DNA of 64,000 bases, taken from NCBI RefSeq assembly GCF_026535915.1, contig NZ_JAFNPF010000001.1, forward strand, positions 1,984,001 through 2,048,000, read 5' to 3'. This document shows, in pieces, positions 8,933 through 17,920 of this stretch; position 1 is the first letter of the stretch, and each line of letters begins with the position of its first letter. Below the pieces are notes generated by a model. It ran no database searches and was not told where the DNA came from. It saw only the letters and a list, made by a program, of their open reading frames with translations. The position numbers were made by a program, and so were the translations under genes. The DNA comes from Snodgrassella sp945267035 (GTDB taxonomy: Bacteria > Pseudomonadota > Gammaproteobacteria > Burkholderiales > Neisseriaceae).

Positions 8933-9745
8933 TTATGACAGATGACTTACAATATTTAATAAAAGTCGTTGCAAATTTTCCGCACTCATTCCCACAGCAC
9001 GCACACATAAAGCACCATCGGCAGCTTGAGTAATCCCCCACAGGCAAGCCTTGTTTTCAAAAGGCCAGTTTGGCAACAAGGCAGTGTATATCTGGTTAAT
9101 GAGTTGCTGTATTTCTGCTTTGCTGGCGCCGGTATTCACATAATACAGACTGGCCTGATGGGTGTAGTGCTCCATCTGCCCTAATACATTCAGCGGTTGT
9201 AACGACGGCTGCCAGTAAATAGTGTCACGGAGCAGTGGCTGTTGCTGATAATCAAGGGTTAATGTTGACGATAAGTAATGAAAGTCCCATCGTTCTTGAT
9301 TCAGTACGCGACCGCAGGCGATGATTTCGCCCAAAATTAGCTGGCAGTTATCCGCCAGATTGATATGCATAGTTTGGGTTAAGGCAGCATCGCGATGTAA
9401 AACTAATGGATGAGGCAGATAACACAGGCGGCTGTGTTCATGCAGGCAGATATGTGTATGTTGCTGCGCTTCAGTTGCGGCCGGCATAGATTGCACGCGG
9501 GTGAAGGCTTGCGTAAACAAGTATAACTGAGTTTGCTGTGCCAACTCGATGGCAATATCTATGTGATCTCCCGCCAACAAACCAGGTGAGGAACTCATCT
9601 GAATCGCCGGCAATGCCTGCGGCCACACTGGTGTTGTCATGCGCGGCAAGGTCAGGATTTTCAGAGGCGGGGTGTAAAAACAGCTGGCTAAGATAGTCTG
9701 TCCGCTCTGATTAAGCTGAGTAGTAAGCTGTAATTGGCTATGCAT
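8933..9745 (-). CDS. ureD: Urease accessory protein UreD
   Basis: A scaffold protein that binds apo-urease together with UreF and UreG during nickel insertion. It has 270 residues from the ATG at 9745, which overlaps the ureG stop as TGATG. A longer reading to 9805 would run 60 bases into ureG and is not needed. The motif SSPGLLAGDHIDI is typical of UreD. It is the last gene of the urease operon. Confidence 0.93.
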   Translation of the reverse strand: MHSQLQLTTQLNQSGQTILASCFYTPPLKILTLPRMTTPVWPQALPAIQMSSSPGLLAGDHIDIAIELAQQTQLYLFTQAFTRVQSMPAATEAQQHTHICLHEHSRLCYLPHPLVLHRDAALTQTMHINLADNCQLILGEIIACGRVLNQERWDFHYLSSTLTLDYQQQPLLRDTIYWQPSLQPLNVLGQMEHYTHQASLYYVNTGASKAEIQQLINQIYTALLPNWPFENKACLWGITQAADGALCVRAVGMSAENLQRLLLNIVSHLS

Positions 9746-10380
9746 CAACGGATAAGGCCTATTGGTTCGAGCACATTTTCCAGTAAGGCGTATTTTCTGA
9801 TCCATTCGATTACGGTTGCTACTCCTTCTTCAGCCATCAGATTGGTAAAAACAAAGGGTTGTCCTTGCCGCATCCGCTGCGCATCAAGCTGCATGACTTC
9901 AAGGCTGGCACCAACATATGGAGCTAAATCGGTTTTATTAATCACCAGTAAATCAGAACGGGTAATCCCTGGACCACCCTTACGCGGAATTTTTTCGCCT
10001 TGAGCCACATCGATAACGAACAGCGTTACGTCGGCTAAATCTGGGCTAAAGGTGGCAGCAAGATTATCGCCACCACTTTCGATAAAGACAATCTGGACGT
10101 CCGGAAACCGCGCGATCATTTCATCTACTGCCTCCAGATTCATGCTGGCGTCTTCGCGGATGGCGGTATGTGGGCAACCACCGGTTTCCACTCCCATAAT
10201 GCGCTCAGGTGGCAGCAAACTATTTTTAGTCAGAAATTCTGCATCTTCCTGTGTATAGATATCGTTGGTAATCACAGCAATGCTGTAGTGCTGAGCCATT
10301 TGGCGGGTAAGCTTTTCAATCAGGGCAGTTTTACCGGAACCTACCGGACCGGCGACGCCGATTTTAATGTATTGACGCAT
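9745..10380 (-). CDS. ureG: Urease accessory GTPase UreG
   Basis: A SIMIBI-class GTPase that delivers nickel to urease, with GTP hydrolysis driving active-site assembly. The P-loop is GPVGSGKTAL. The metal-binding CPH motif lies in VETGGCPHTAIRED, and guanine recognition is NKTD. The start at 10380 (MRQYIKIG) has GGGAA upstream. An in-frame upstream methionine at 10404 is less likely. It has 211 residues, normal for the family. Unusually it is separated from ureF by ureJ. Confidence 0.97.
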   Translation of the reverse strand: MRQYIKIGVAGPVGSGKTALIEKLTRQMAQHYSIAVITNDIYTQEDAEFLTKNSLLPPERIMGVETGGCPHTAIREDASMNLEAVDEMIARFPDVQIVFIESGGDNLAATFSPDLADVTLFVIDVAQGEKIPRKGGPGITRSDLLVINKTDLAPYVGASLEVMQLDAQRMRQGQPFVFTNLMAEEGVATVIEWIRKYALLENVLEPIGLIR

Positions 10381-10532
10381 GGTATTTCCCATGAAGCTGT
10401 GCACTTAGGCAATCAGCTACAGATTTAGGTTTTTTTAAATCCAAATATACGGTGGAATCTAATCGCTGTTGGTAAATGTTAATAAAAACTTATTGCCCGT
10501 TTTGGAGTAGAAAATTTGATTCAGTAAATCGT

Positions 10533-11090
10533 TCAGGCAGTCAACAACATGCCCAGACCAATCAGACCAATTAAGCTACCTGATAAACGTAATAACCATT
10601 GCTGTTTGTTCATCATTGTGCCCAAAATAAAACCAGAAGCATGCAGCGCAATGGTAGCCAAAATAAAGCCAAATGCATAACTAAATGCACCATGTGCCCC
10701 CATTTCTGCGCCATGTGCTTCGCCATGAAACCATGCAAACAGTCCGACCAAAATCATAGAAGCAGACACCGGTACTTTTTTTAGCCATGCGGCAGCCAAT
10801 CCTAATACCAGAACCGAAGCAGCTATTCCCTGTTCCATCATCGGTATCTCTATCCCTTGGGAGCCAGCGATAAAGCCGACAATCATTACAGCAACAAAGG
10901 TTACTGGGATCAGCCAACGCGCTTTACCTTGAAAAGTGGCGGCCCACAACCCAACCGCCAGCATCGCCAGCAGATGATCCCAGCCACTGAGCGGATGTAG
11001 AATTCCTGCTAACCAGCCTTCGGATAAATGACCGGGATGGGCAAAAGCCAATGCTGGGGTAAATAAGGATAGAGCTAATATTTTTTTCAT
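10533..11090 (-). CDS. ureJ: HupE/UreJ-family membrane protein
   Basis: A 185-residue inner-membrane protein of the HupE/UreJ family, which is linked to nickel or cobalt entry for urease and hydrogenase. The N-terminal signal-like segment MKKILALSLFTPALAFA is followed by the characteristic HPGH and HPLSGWDHLLAM motifs and about six hydrophobic helices, with a further His-rich stretch WFHGEAHGAEMGAHG. The start at 11090 is favoured by GGAG upstream. Its position between ureF and ureG supports nickel supply to urease. Confidence 0.9.
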   Translation of the reverse strand: MKKILALSLFTPALAFAHPGHLSEGWLAGILHPLSGWDHLLAMLAVGLWAATFQGKARWLIPVTFVAVMIVGFIAGSQGIEIPMMEQGIAASVLVLGLAAAWLKKVPVSASMILVGLFAWFHGEAHGAEMGAHGAFSYAFGFILATIALHASGFILGTMMNKQQWLLRLSGSLIGLIGLGMLLTA

Positions 11091-11112
11091 GGCATTCTCC
11101 ATAATGATGAAT

Positions 11113-11832
11113 CTAACTCATATACAAACGAGTATATAATCGTTCATGTTGCATGGCTCTAATATCGGTAGCCAGCGTGGTTGCTCCCAAATGTTTTTGA
11201 GATGGCTGCAAACTGGCTGCAACGGTGTGAGCTATTGTGGCATGCAGTTCGATCAAAATTTCCTGCCCAGCCATCTGGCTGAGAGGAATCAATTTGACAC
11301 CATTGGTAATCAAGCCGACAACGGCATTGTAATAATATGCCTGTAGAGTAGCAGCTTTATCCAACTGCAACGCAGCTGCCAACAAACCAAACACCAACGG
11401 ATAAAATCCCCGTACCCTTCGCGCCGTCAACTCAGCCTGAAAGCCTGTGACGATGGGCGTATGGATATGTGGAGCGAAAATTTTTAACAAGCGTACCCCA
11501 AGCTTGTAACTACATTCGCGCAACTCTCGCGCCGTTTTGGCTGCCCCAATCTGTTGATCCAAGAGAATCAATGCAGGTAAATTCTGGGCGCAACTGGCGT
11601 TGTAGGCCAGTGATACGTAGGCTCCATCATTATGGAGCCAATTTTGTTGCAACTGGGTATGAACAAATTCTTTCAGGCTAGCTGCATCAGAGATGCAACC
11701 TTGCTGTACAAAGGTTTCCAATCCACCAGAATGGTTAAACCCCCCAATGGGTAAAGTAGGATCAGCCAGTTGCAGTAATAAGCCATTACGCGTTAAAGAA
11801 TGTATATCAATCGACCTATCGGAAGCAGTCAT
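11113..11832 (-). CDS. ureF: Urease accessory protein UreF
   Basis: The UreG activator in the UreDFG complex that inserts nickel into urease. It is all-helical, about 239 residues from the ATG at 11832. The longer reading to 11847 begins with TTG. Typical UreF motifs are LADPTLPIGGFNHSGGLE near the N-terminus and FYPLVFGLLAA in the middle. It follows ureE by 11 bases. Confidence 0.95.
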   Translation of the reverse strand: MTASDRSIDIHSLTRNGLLLQLADPTLPIGGFNHSGGLETFVQQGCISDAASLKEFVHTQLQQNWLHNDGAYVSLAYNASCAQNLPALILLDQQIGAAKTARELRECSYKLGVRLLKIFAPHIHTPIVTGFQAELTARRVRGFYPLVFGLLAAALQLDKAATLQAYYYNAVVGLITNGVKLIPLSQMAGQEILIELHATIAHTVAASLQPSQKHLGATTLATDIRAMQHERLYTRLYMS

Positions 11833-11843
11833 ATCGTTACATA

Positions 11844-12365
11844 TCAATGATGGTGATGATCGGACGAAGCATGGGCATGGCTGTGGGCGTGCCCGCCTCC
11901 GACACCCGGAGCAGAGTTGGCGCGTAATTGCTCACTTAATCGGCGTTGCTGGCGTACTGGGGCAAAACCGGCTGCCTGTAACCATTCAAATAATGGTTTA
12001 TCAAACGGCAGCAATAATTCATTGCCATCTAAAAATAAAGGGGTATGTTTATTACCGATTTCATAGCAGGCACGTGCCATCTCAGGCAAAGTCTGTGGTG
12101 CCAGCACCATTACTTCACTTGGCTCGATCTGCACCACAATCGCCAGTTGTGTATCCAGATAAACCACATCATCATGATGCAAACGCTGTCCTTCTTTCAA
12201 CAAACGAAAAGCGATATCCCGTCCTGCGGCTGTGGTTGTGCGGATAATACGCCGGTCTGCTTCAAACCATTGCAAGCTAACGGTATCTATATTTTGTGTA
12301 TGCAAGCGCTGTTGTTGCTTAAGCGATTGCTGGTTGCCAATGATGGTTTGGATGATCAAATTCAT
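11844..12365 (-). CDS. ureE: Urease nickel metallochaperone UreE
   Basis: A cytoplasmic nickel chaperone of 173 residues. It has the UreE N-terminal beta domain and the ferredoxin-like C-terminal domain (ARACYEIGNKHTPLFL). The tail is rich in histidine (HAHSHAHASSDHHHH) and would bind extra nickel. It is placed between ureC and ureF. Confidence 0.95.
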   Translation of the reverse strand: MNLIIQTIIGNQQSLKQQQRLHTQNIDTVSLQWFEADRRIIRTTTAAGRDIAFRLLKEGQRLHHDDVVYLDTQLAIVVQIEPSEVMVLAPQTLPEMARACYEIGNKHTPLFLDGNELLLPFDKPLFEWLQAAGFAPVRQQRRLSEQLRANSAPGVGGGHAHSHAHASSDHHHH

Positions 12366-12385
12366 TTTTGTTTATTCATTCATTT

Positions 12386-14107
12386 TTAAAACAGAAAATA
12401 CCTTTGCGCTAAAGGGACTTCTTCAGTGGGTTCGCAGGTAATATGTTCACCATTAACCCGCACTGCATAAGTTTCCGGATTAACATCGATTTCTGGCATG
12501 CTATGATTGTGAATCAAGTCTTTTTTGCCAATGTTACGACAGTTGTGCACCGGTAAAGTTTGTTTACCTAAGCCATACTGGTTGCGGATATCATTTTCCA
12601 CGCTTGTTTGCGAAACAAACAGTACGGCTGTATCTTGCACCGCGCGACCCAACGCACCAAACATAGGACGGTAGATTACCGGCTGCGGTGTCGGGATAGA
12701 AGCATTTGGGTCACCCATTCGTGCAAAGCTAATGGCCCCACCTTTAATGATGATTTCTGGTTTTACTCCGAAAAACGCTGGCTTCCACAAGACAATATCA
12801 GCCAATTTACCTGCTTCAATTGAACCAACATAGTCACTAATACCTTGAGCAATCGCTGGATTGATGGTGTATTTAGCCAGATAGCGTTTGATGCGAAAAT
12901 TATCGTTGGCACCCGTTTCTTCAGCCAGACGCCCACGCTGCCGCTTCATTTTGTCTGCGGTCTGCCAGGTACGTAAAATCACCTCTGCTACCCGTCCCAT
13001 CGCCTGTGAATCTGAACTCATGATTGAAAAGACCCCCATATCATGCAGGATATCTTCAGCAGCAATGGTTTCAGGACGAATACGTGAATCGGCAAAGGCC
13101 ACATCTTCGGCAACGTTTTTATCCAAATGATGACACACCATCAGCATATCCAGATGTTCATCAATGGTATTGACCGTAAAGGGACGAGTCGGATTGGTGG
13201 AAGCTGGTAAAACATTCGGGTACATAGCTGCTTTGATAATATCAGGCGCGTGACCACCCCCAGCTCCTTCAGTGTGGAAGGTATGGATTACTCTGCCATC
13301 AATGGCTTGCATGGTGTCTTCTAGAAATCCACCTTCATTTAGGGTATCGGTATGGATCGCCACCTGCACATCCATTTCATCTGCAACTTGTAATGATGCA
13401 TCAATGACCGCAGCTGTAGCCCCCCAGTCTTCATGAATTTTTAAGCCCAATGCCCCAGCAGCAATCTGCTCGCGCAAGGGTTCAAGACTGGCGCAATTGC
13501 CTTTTCCGAAAAAGCCAAGGTTGACTGGAGCCTGTTCGGCAGCTTGCAACATTTTTTCAATATGCCATGCCCCCGGTGTCACCGTGGTAGCATTAGTGCC
13601 GTCCGCAGGTCCTGTACCGCCACCAATCATCGTTGTAATACCGGATTCAATGGCATGGGTAATTTGCTGGGGTGAAATAAAGTGAATATGGGTATCAATT
13701 CCACCAGCAGTAGCAATCAAATTGGCTCCATTATGCACTTCAGTGGATGCACCAATAATCATATTCGGACTGACACCATCCATGGTATCAGGATTACCAG
13801 CCTGCCCCACCCCGACGATTTTGCCATCACGTATACCAATATCAGCTTTGACAATGCCCCAGTAATCGATGATCAGTACATTGGTGATCACTAAATCGAG
13901 CACATTGGGATTGTTGCGCGGCGCAGTTGCTGATTGTGCCATGCCATCCCGAATAGATTTACCACCGCCAAACTTACCCTCATCTCCATACGTGAGTAAA
14001 TCACATTCAACTTCGGCCAATAACTCAGTATCGCCTAAGCGAACTTTGTCTCCGATAGTGGGACCGTAATTGGCAACATACTGTTGACGGGAAATGTTTA
14101 AGCTCAT
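12386..14107 (-). CDS. ureC: Urease subunit alpha (catalytic)
   Basis: The catalytic subunit hydrolysing urea to ammonia and carbamate at a di-nickel site. It has 573 residues from the ATG at 14107 (MSLNISRQQY), with GAGA upstream. An upstream in-frame start at 14137 is less likely. The nickel ligands are seen in GGIDTHIHF. The carbamylated lysine lies in LGLKIHEDWG (Lys223), further ligands in AIHTDTLNEGGF and HTFHTEGAGGGHAPD, and the flap Cys-His in MVCHHLDKNV. All are intact, so the enzyme should be active. Confidence 0.98.
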   Translation of the reverse strand: MSLNISRQQYVANYGPTIGDKVRLGDTELLAEVECDLLTYGDEGKFGGGKSIRDGMAQSATAPRNNPNVLDLVITNVLIIDYWGIVKADIGIRDGKIVGVGQAGNPDTMDGVSPNMIIGASTEVHNGANLIATAGGIDTHIHFISPQQITHAIESGITTMIGGGTGPADGTNATTVTPGAWHIEKMLQAAEQAPVNLGFFGKGNCASLEPLREQIAAGALGLKIHEDWGATAAVIDASLQVADEMDVQVAIHTDTLNEGGFLEDTMQAIDGRVIHTFHTEGAGGGHAPDIIKAAMYPNVLPASTNPTRPFTVNTIDEHLDMLMVCHHLDKNVAEDVAFADSRIRPETIAAEDILHDMGVFSIMSSDSQAMGRVAEVILRTWQTADKMKRQRGRLAEETGANDNFRIKRYLAKYTINPAIAQGISDYVGSIEAGKLADIVLWKPAFFGVKPEIIIKGGAISFARMGDPNASIPTPQPVIYRPMFGALGRAVQDTAVLFVSQTSVENDIRNQYGLGKQTLPVHNCRNIGKKDLIHNHSMPEIDVNPETYAVRVNGEHITCEPTEEVPLAQRYFLF

Positions 14108-14227
14108 GTCATTATTCTCTATTTCATGCTTTTTCAATATTTATTTTCTATATTGACAAAGATTCAATCAAAACAGCTATACGTTTATGTCTACTTGCGA
14201 GGGCTTACTTACAATTTAAAACCAACC

Positions 14228-14542
14228 TCAATCAGAGCTAATTTTGCCATTCACGGCGTTATGAAAACCAAATATCATTCTTCGACCACCAAACTCTGTT
14301 AGTTCCACCGTTTTGGCTTCCCCCGGTTCAAAACGCACTGCATTACCAGAGGGTATGTTTAGTCGCATGCCTTTAGTCTGCTCGCGAGCAAATTTTAATG
14401 CAGCGTTGCTTTCATAAAAGTGATAGTGTGAACCAACTTGGATCGGACGGTCGCCACTGTTAACCACAGTGATTGATAGCGTACGGCGATTTTGGTTAGC
14501 CACAATATCTGTATCTGCCAGAATATATTCTCCGGGAATCAT
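14228..14542 (-). CDS. ureB: Urease subunit beta
   Basis: The small structural subunit, 104 residues, the usual size for bacteria with three-gene ureases. Motifs PGEYILADTDIV, GDRPIQVGSHYHFYE and the ending FGFHNAVNGKI are diagnostic. It lies between ureA and ureC. Confidence 0.98.
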   Translation of the reverse strand: MIPGEYILADTDIVANQNRRTLSITVVNSGDRPIQVGSHYHFYESNAALKFAREQTKGMRLNIPSGNAVRFEPGEAKTVELTEFGGRRMIFGFHNAVNGKISSD

Positions 14543-14639
14543 AAAAATGTCCTGTTACTCTACCAATATGACCGATTAATTTTGCCAGGTTAGTCGGTAT
14601 GAATTTACCCTAAAAAACTGAAATACACTTATCGCATGC

Positions 14640-14942
14640 TTAACGAATAGGTTGATGCACCGTCACCAGCTTGGTGCCATCAGGAAATGTGGCTTCAATC
14701 TGTACCTCCTGCACCATTTCAGCTACGCCATCCATAACATCTTCTCGAGTTAATAAAGTCGCGCCCAATTGCATCAGTTCGGCAACACGCTTGCCATCTC
14801 TTGCCGCTTCCTGCAACTGACTGCTGATATAAGCAATGGCCTCTGGATAATTGAGTCGTAGCCCGCGAGCACGCCGTTTGGCGGCAAGTTCGCCGGCCAA
14901 AAACAACATCAGTTTTTCCTGTTCACGACTGGTTAAATGCAT
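14640..14942 (-). CDS. ureA: Urease subunit gamma
   Basis: The 100-residue gamma subunit of the urease heterotrimer. It starts MHLTSREQEKLMLF and contains RRARGLRLNYPEAIAYIS and the ending TFPDGTKLVTVHQPI, all typical. It is the first gene of the urease operon. The upstream DNA holds a decayed small gene, and I could not assign a promoter with confidence. Confidence 0.98.
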   Translation of the reverse strand: MHLTSREQEKLMLFLAGELAAKRRARGLRLNYPEAIAYISSQLQEAARDGKRVAELMQLGATLLTREDVMDGVAEMVQEVQIEATFPDGTKLVTVHQPIR

Positions 14943-14949
14943 AATATTC

Positions 14950-15191
14950 TCAGTGAAATAATAAATTAATCAAAATATTCAAACTAAATTGAAATCTTTT
15001 TTGCTTGTCACTCATGCATTGGTATAGATCACACCTTTCATGCAATTCTGGGTCATGAAGTCTGCCATATACCTGCCTATCTTCAGGCTCCAGCATTGCT
15101 ACATCTTTGCCATCATCAGACAGCTTGTCTTCTTGTGCCTAACCCTTCAGAAAATTAAATGCTTCCCCTTTACGTTGGTGTTTTTAGACAT
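14950..15191 (-). pseudogene. Decayed small gene upstream of ureA
   Basis: From the ATG at 15191 the frame reads MSKNTNVKG. After a shift it continues EAFNFLKG, passes a TAG, then stays open for more than 60 codons (QEDKLSDDGKDVAMLEPED through HDPELHERCDLYQCMSDKQ) to a TGA at 14952-14950, eight bases before ureA. The composition looks protein-like but I recognise no family. A shorter intact peptide could start at the methionine of MLEPEDRQ. Confidence 0.3.
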
Positions 15192-15273
15192 ATACCCCCA
15201 AACAAAAAAATTTTAATTTGTAAAATATCTTTGATATAAAATAGGCTTTTTGTTTATAAAAATCAAGATTTTT

Positions 15274-15320
15274 AAAATAAAAAACCTGTTACGTTCTCAG
15301 CAAACTAAAACGTAACAGGC
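15274..15320 (-). terminator. Terminator of leuA
   Basis: A perfect 11-base inverted repeat, CCTGTTACGTT (15285-15295) with AACGTAACAGG (15309-15319), and a 13-base loop. It is followed on the minus strand by a T-rich run. It lies about 35 bases after the leuA stop. Confidence 0.85.
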
Positions 15321-15353
15321 TTTATTCTTTACTTCATTGAAGTGACAAATCGG

Positions 15354-17171
15354 TTAAATCACCCCTTGGGCTTTGATGCGTGGACCTTCTTCGAGTTTAT
15401 TTAAGGCGGATAAATAGGCTTTGGCACTGGCAACAATAATATCGGTATCGGCGCCCTGCCCACTGACAATATATTCACCTCGCGCCAATCTTACTGTGAC
15501 TTCACCCTGACTTTCTGTTCCAGCCGTGATCGCATTCACAGAATACAGTTGTAAAGCAGCCCCACTTTTGACTTCGGTTTCAATGGCTTTAAAGACCGCA
15601 TCGACAGGACCCGTCCCATGACTATTGGCACGTTTTTCATTGCCATCTGTGTTGAACACAATCTCAGCCGTCGGCTCTTCGCCGGTTTCGCTGTGTATGC
15701 ATAATGAGACGTATTTATAGCGATCAGGTGCACGGCTAACCAGCTCATCTGAAACCAGCGCATGCAAATCTTCATCGAAAATCTCGCGTTTTTTATCTGC
15801 CAGCTCTTTAAAACGGGCAAATGCGGCGTTCAAGGCTTCTTCACTTTCCAGCTCAATGCCCAACTCTTGTAGTTTGGTTCGGAAAGCATTGCGACCAGAA
15901 AGTTTACCTAAAGTCAGGCGATTATTACTCCAGCCCACCGATTCGGCTGACATAATTTCATAAGTTTCGCGGCATTTCAAAACGCCGTCTTGGTGGATGC
16001 CTGATTCATGCGCAAAAGCATTGGCGCCGACGATAGCTTTATTGGGCTGCACCGGATAGCCAGTGATGGTTGAAACCATCTTGGATGTTGGAACGATCTG
16101 AGTTGTATCGATATGGGTTTCCAGATTAAACACATCTTGGCGGGTTTTCAATGCCATCACCACTTCTTCGAGACTGGCATTACCAGCACGTTCGCCTAAG
16201 CCATTAATGGTACATTCTACTTGTCTGGCTCCCCCAATTACCGCCGCCAGTGAATTGCTGACGGCCAAACCAAGGTCATTATGACAATGTGCCGACCAGA
16301 TCACTTTTTCACTTCCTGGTGTTTTGTGGATCAGTTCACGGAAAAAAGCTTCTGTTTGAAACGGAATGGCATAACCAACTGTATCGGGAATATTGATGGT
16401 TGTGGCACCCGCTTCAATCACGGCCTGACAAATTTCGGCCAAAAAATGAATATCACTGCGCAATGCATCTTCACAGGAAAATTCCACATCATCAGTATAT
16501 TCTCGGGCTATTTTAACAGCTTTTACTGCTGCTTCTTTTACTTCATGTGGTTTCATCCGCAGTTTATGTTCCATGTGCAGCGGACTGGTGGCAATAAACG
16601 TATGGATACGTTTATGTTTGGCCGGTGCAATGGCTTCACCTGCTTTGCGCACATCCCGCTCATTAGCCCGAGAAAGCGAACAAACCGTTGCATGCTGAAT
16701 CACTTCTGCAATGCTATGAATAGCATCAAAGTCTCCAGGACTGGCGGCCGCGAATCCTGCCTCAATGACATCCACCCCAAGTTTTTCAAGCTGGCGTGCA
16801 ATGCGGATTTTTTCTTCTTTGGTCATGGCTGCGCCCGGAGATTGTTCCCCATCACGCAAGGTGGTATCAAATATAATGACTCGATTATTGGTCATATTCA
16901 TTGTATATTTCTCCGCACTGTGGTGGTTGTGTCGCATAAACATATTGATATCAATCGGCTTGCCTTGTTTTTCGGCCATTAAAATGATTTTTTGTAGCTG
17001 ATTCAAAGGCAGAGAACCACGCTTGCGCCACTTGTAGATGGCTGCAGCAGATACTGCATTTTCTGGGTAATATTTCTGCAGCGCTTCGGCTAAAGCATTG
17101 ACGCCACTAAAATAGGCAATTAAGCGATCAATATTCAGTTGCATAACAGACTTTTTGTCCAATTCACTCAT
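15354..17171 (-). CDS. leuA: 2-isopropylmalate synthase with an N-terminal HTH extension
   Basis: Catalyses the first step of leucine synthesis: 2-oxoisovalerate plus acetyl-CoA gives 2-isopropylmalate. The conventional enzyme begins at the ATG at 16901 (MNMTNNRVIIFDTTLRDGEQ, 515 residues). It contains the catalytic HMGL-like barrel, metal histidines in SAHCHNDLGL, HESGIHQDG, and the C-terminal leucine-feedback domain. Upstream, the same frame stays open for 90 more residues to 17171. That extension reads like a Cro/YdaS-type helix-turn-helix (NALAEALQKYY, SAAAIYKWRKRG, LPLNQLQKI). No stop separates the two, so translation from 17171 gives a 605-residue fusion. A GGAG nine bases before 16901 would give the normal enzyme. 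Both products are possible. The catalytic assignment is very secure; the use of the extension is not. Confidence 0.93.
   Translation of the reverse strand: MSELDKKSVMQLNIDRLIAYFSGVNALAEALQKYYPENAVSAAAIYKWRKRGSLPLNQLQKIILMAEKQGKPIDINMFMRHNHHSAEKYTMNMTNNRVIIFDTTLRDGEQSPGAAMTKEEKIRIARQLEKLGVDVIEAGFAAASPGDFDAIHSIAEVIQHATVCSLSRANERDVRKAGEAIAPAKHKRIHTFIATSPLHMEHKLRMKPHEVKEAAVKAVKIAREYTDDVEFSCEDALRSDIHFLAEICQAVIEAGATTINIPDTVGYAIPFQTEAFFRELIHKTPGSEKVIWSAHCHNDLGLAVSNSLAAVIGGARQVECTINGLGERAGNASLEEVVMALKTRQDVFNLETHIDTTQIVPTSKMVSTITGYPVQPNKAIVGANAFAHESGIHQDGVLKCRETYEIMSAESVGWSNNRLTLGKLSGRNAFRTKLQELGIELESEEALNAAFARFKELADKKREIFDEDLHALVSDELVSRAPDRYKYVSLCIHSETGEEPTAEIVFNTDGNEKRANSHGTGPVDAVFKAIETEVKSGAALQLYSVNAITAGTESQGEVTVRLARGEYIVSGQGADTDIIVASAKAYLSALNKLEEGPRIKAQGVI
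16911..16914 (-). promoter_or_regulatory. Internal Shine-Dalgarno of leuA
   Basis: GGAG on the minus strand lies nine bases before the ATG at 16901, inside the longer reading frame. It supports independent initiation of the 515-residue enzyme. Confidence 0.6.
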
Positions 17172-17403
17172 ATCATTATGCTTTATATTATTCTACAAAA
17201 TTAAATATACGTAAAATTAGACAGAAAGACAAGTTATATTTACAGCAATCGTCATTGATGAGTCATTATTAGACATTTTGTCAACATTACCTTGTTAACG
17301 TAGCACCGCCCATAAAACAGGCATGTTGTTAAGATGATGATGCATAAGATCAATTTCAAGCAATTTCCGCTACCAGAAACTACGTTTTGAATTATGACTT
17401 TAT

Positions 17404-17450
17404 AATTTATTTACCACAAAAATAGAATAGTGTTTTGTGGTAAATAAATT
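17404..17450. terminator. Perfect 18-base inverted repeat, probable bidirectional terminator
   Basis: AATTTATTTACCACAAAA (17404-17421) and its exact complement (17433-17450) enclose an 11-base loop. It lies 14 bases after the stop of the exported protein gene. The flanking runs of A and T would allow termination on the minus strand and perhaps the plus strand. Confidence 0.6.
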
Positions 17451-17464
17451 TTAACTAAAGTGAT

Positions 17465-17890
17465 TTATCTAGCTAGATCACCTTTTAATGCAACACCGAC
17501 TACGACACCACCTGCATGACATTCATATTTTTTTGAGTCAGCCATCACATTTTTCTTATAAAAACTCACAATATTAACCACTTTGCTGGCGTTTTCAGCC
17601 ACGGCCTGCTGTTGAAGTTGTTTAACTGCTGCTAAAAAAGCCCAATGACAGGCAGCATCGTCGGTTTTTCCCACGCCACTGGTTTTACGGTTGGTCACCA
17701 ATCCTGCTTTAATGACTTTTCCTGAGCCTTGAGCAAAATAAATTTTAACTTTTGGATCAATTATTTTCTTGGCTTCAGGCATATTTAAAGCATCCTGAAT
17801 AGATAATAATAGTTTATCATCTCTAGCCTGAGCAACCGATACACTCGCTAATAATCCAGTTAACATGAATAGTTGAGCAATTTTTTTCAT
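17465..17890 (-). CDS. Exported hypothetical protein (Neisseriaceae family)
   Basis: A 141-residue protein with a clear signal peptide (MKKIAQLFMLTGLLASVSVAQA). The mature part has two conserved-looking cysteines (DDAACHWAF and KKYECHAGG) that could form a disulfide. Similar small exported proteins in Neisseria have been labelled as excinuclease ATPase subunits, which the sequence does not support: there is no P-loop. It is divergent from the phosphopantetheinyl transferase, with about 30 bases between starts. Periplasmic location is likely; function is unknown. Confidence 0.75.
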   Translation of the reverse strand: MKKIAQLFMLTGLLASVSVAQARDDKLLLSIQDALNMPEAKKIIDPKVKIYFAQGSGKVIKAGLVTNRKTSGVGKTDDAACHWAFLAAVKQLQQQAVAENASKVVNIVSFYKKNVMADSKKYECHAGGVVVGVALKGDLAR

Positions 17891-17920
17891 TGCAGATTCC
17901 TTATATTAAATATTCAATTT

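Noticed and set aside
17465..17890. Excinuclease ATPase subunit, a label used for similar proteins
   Set aside because: The protein has a signal peptide and no nucleotide-binding motif.
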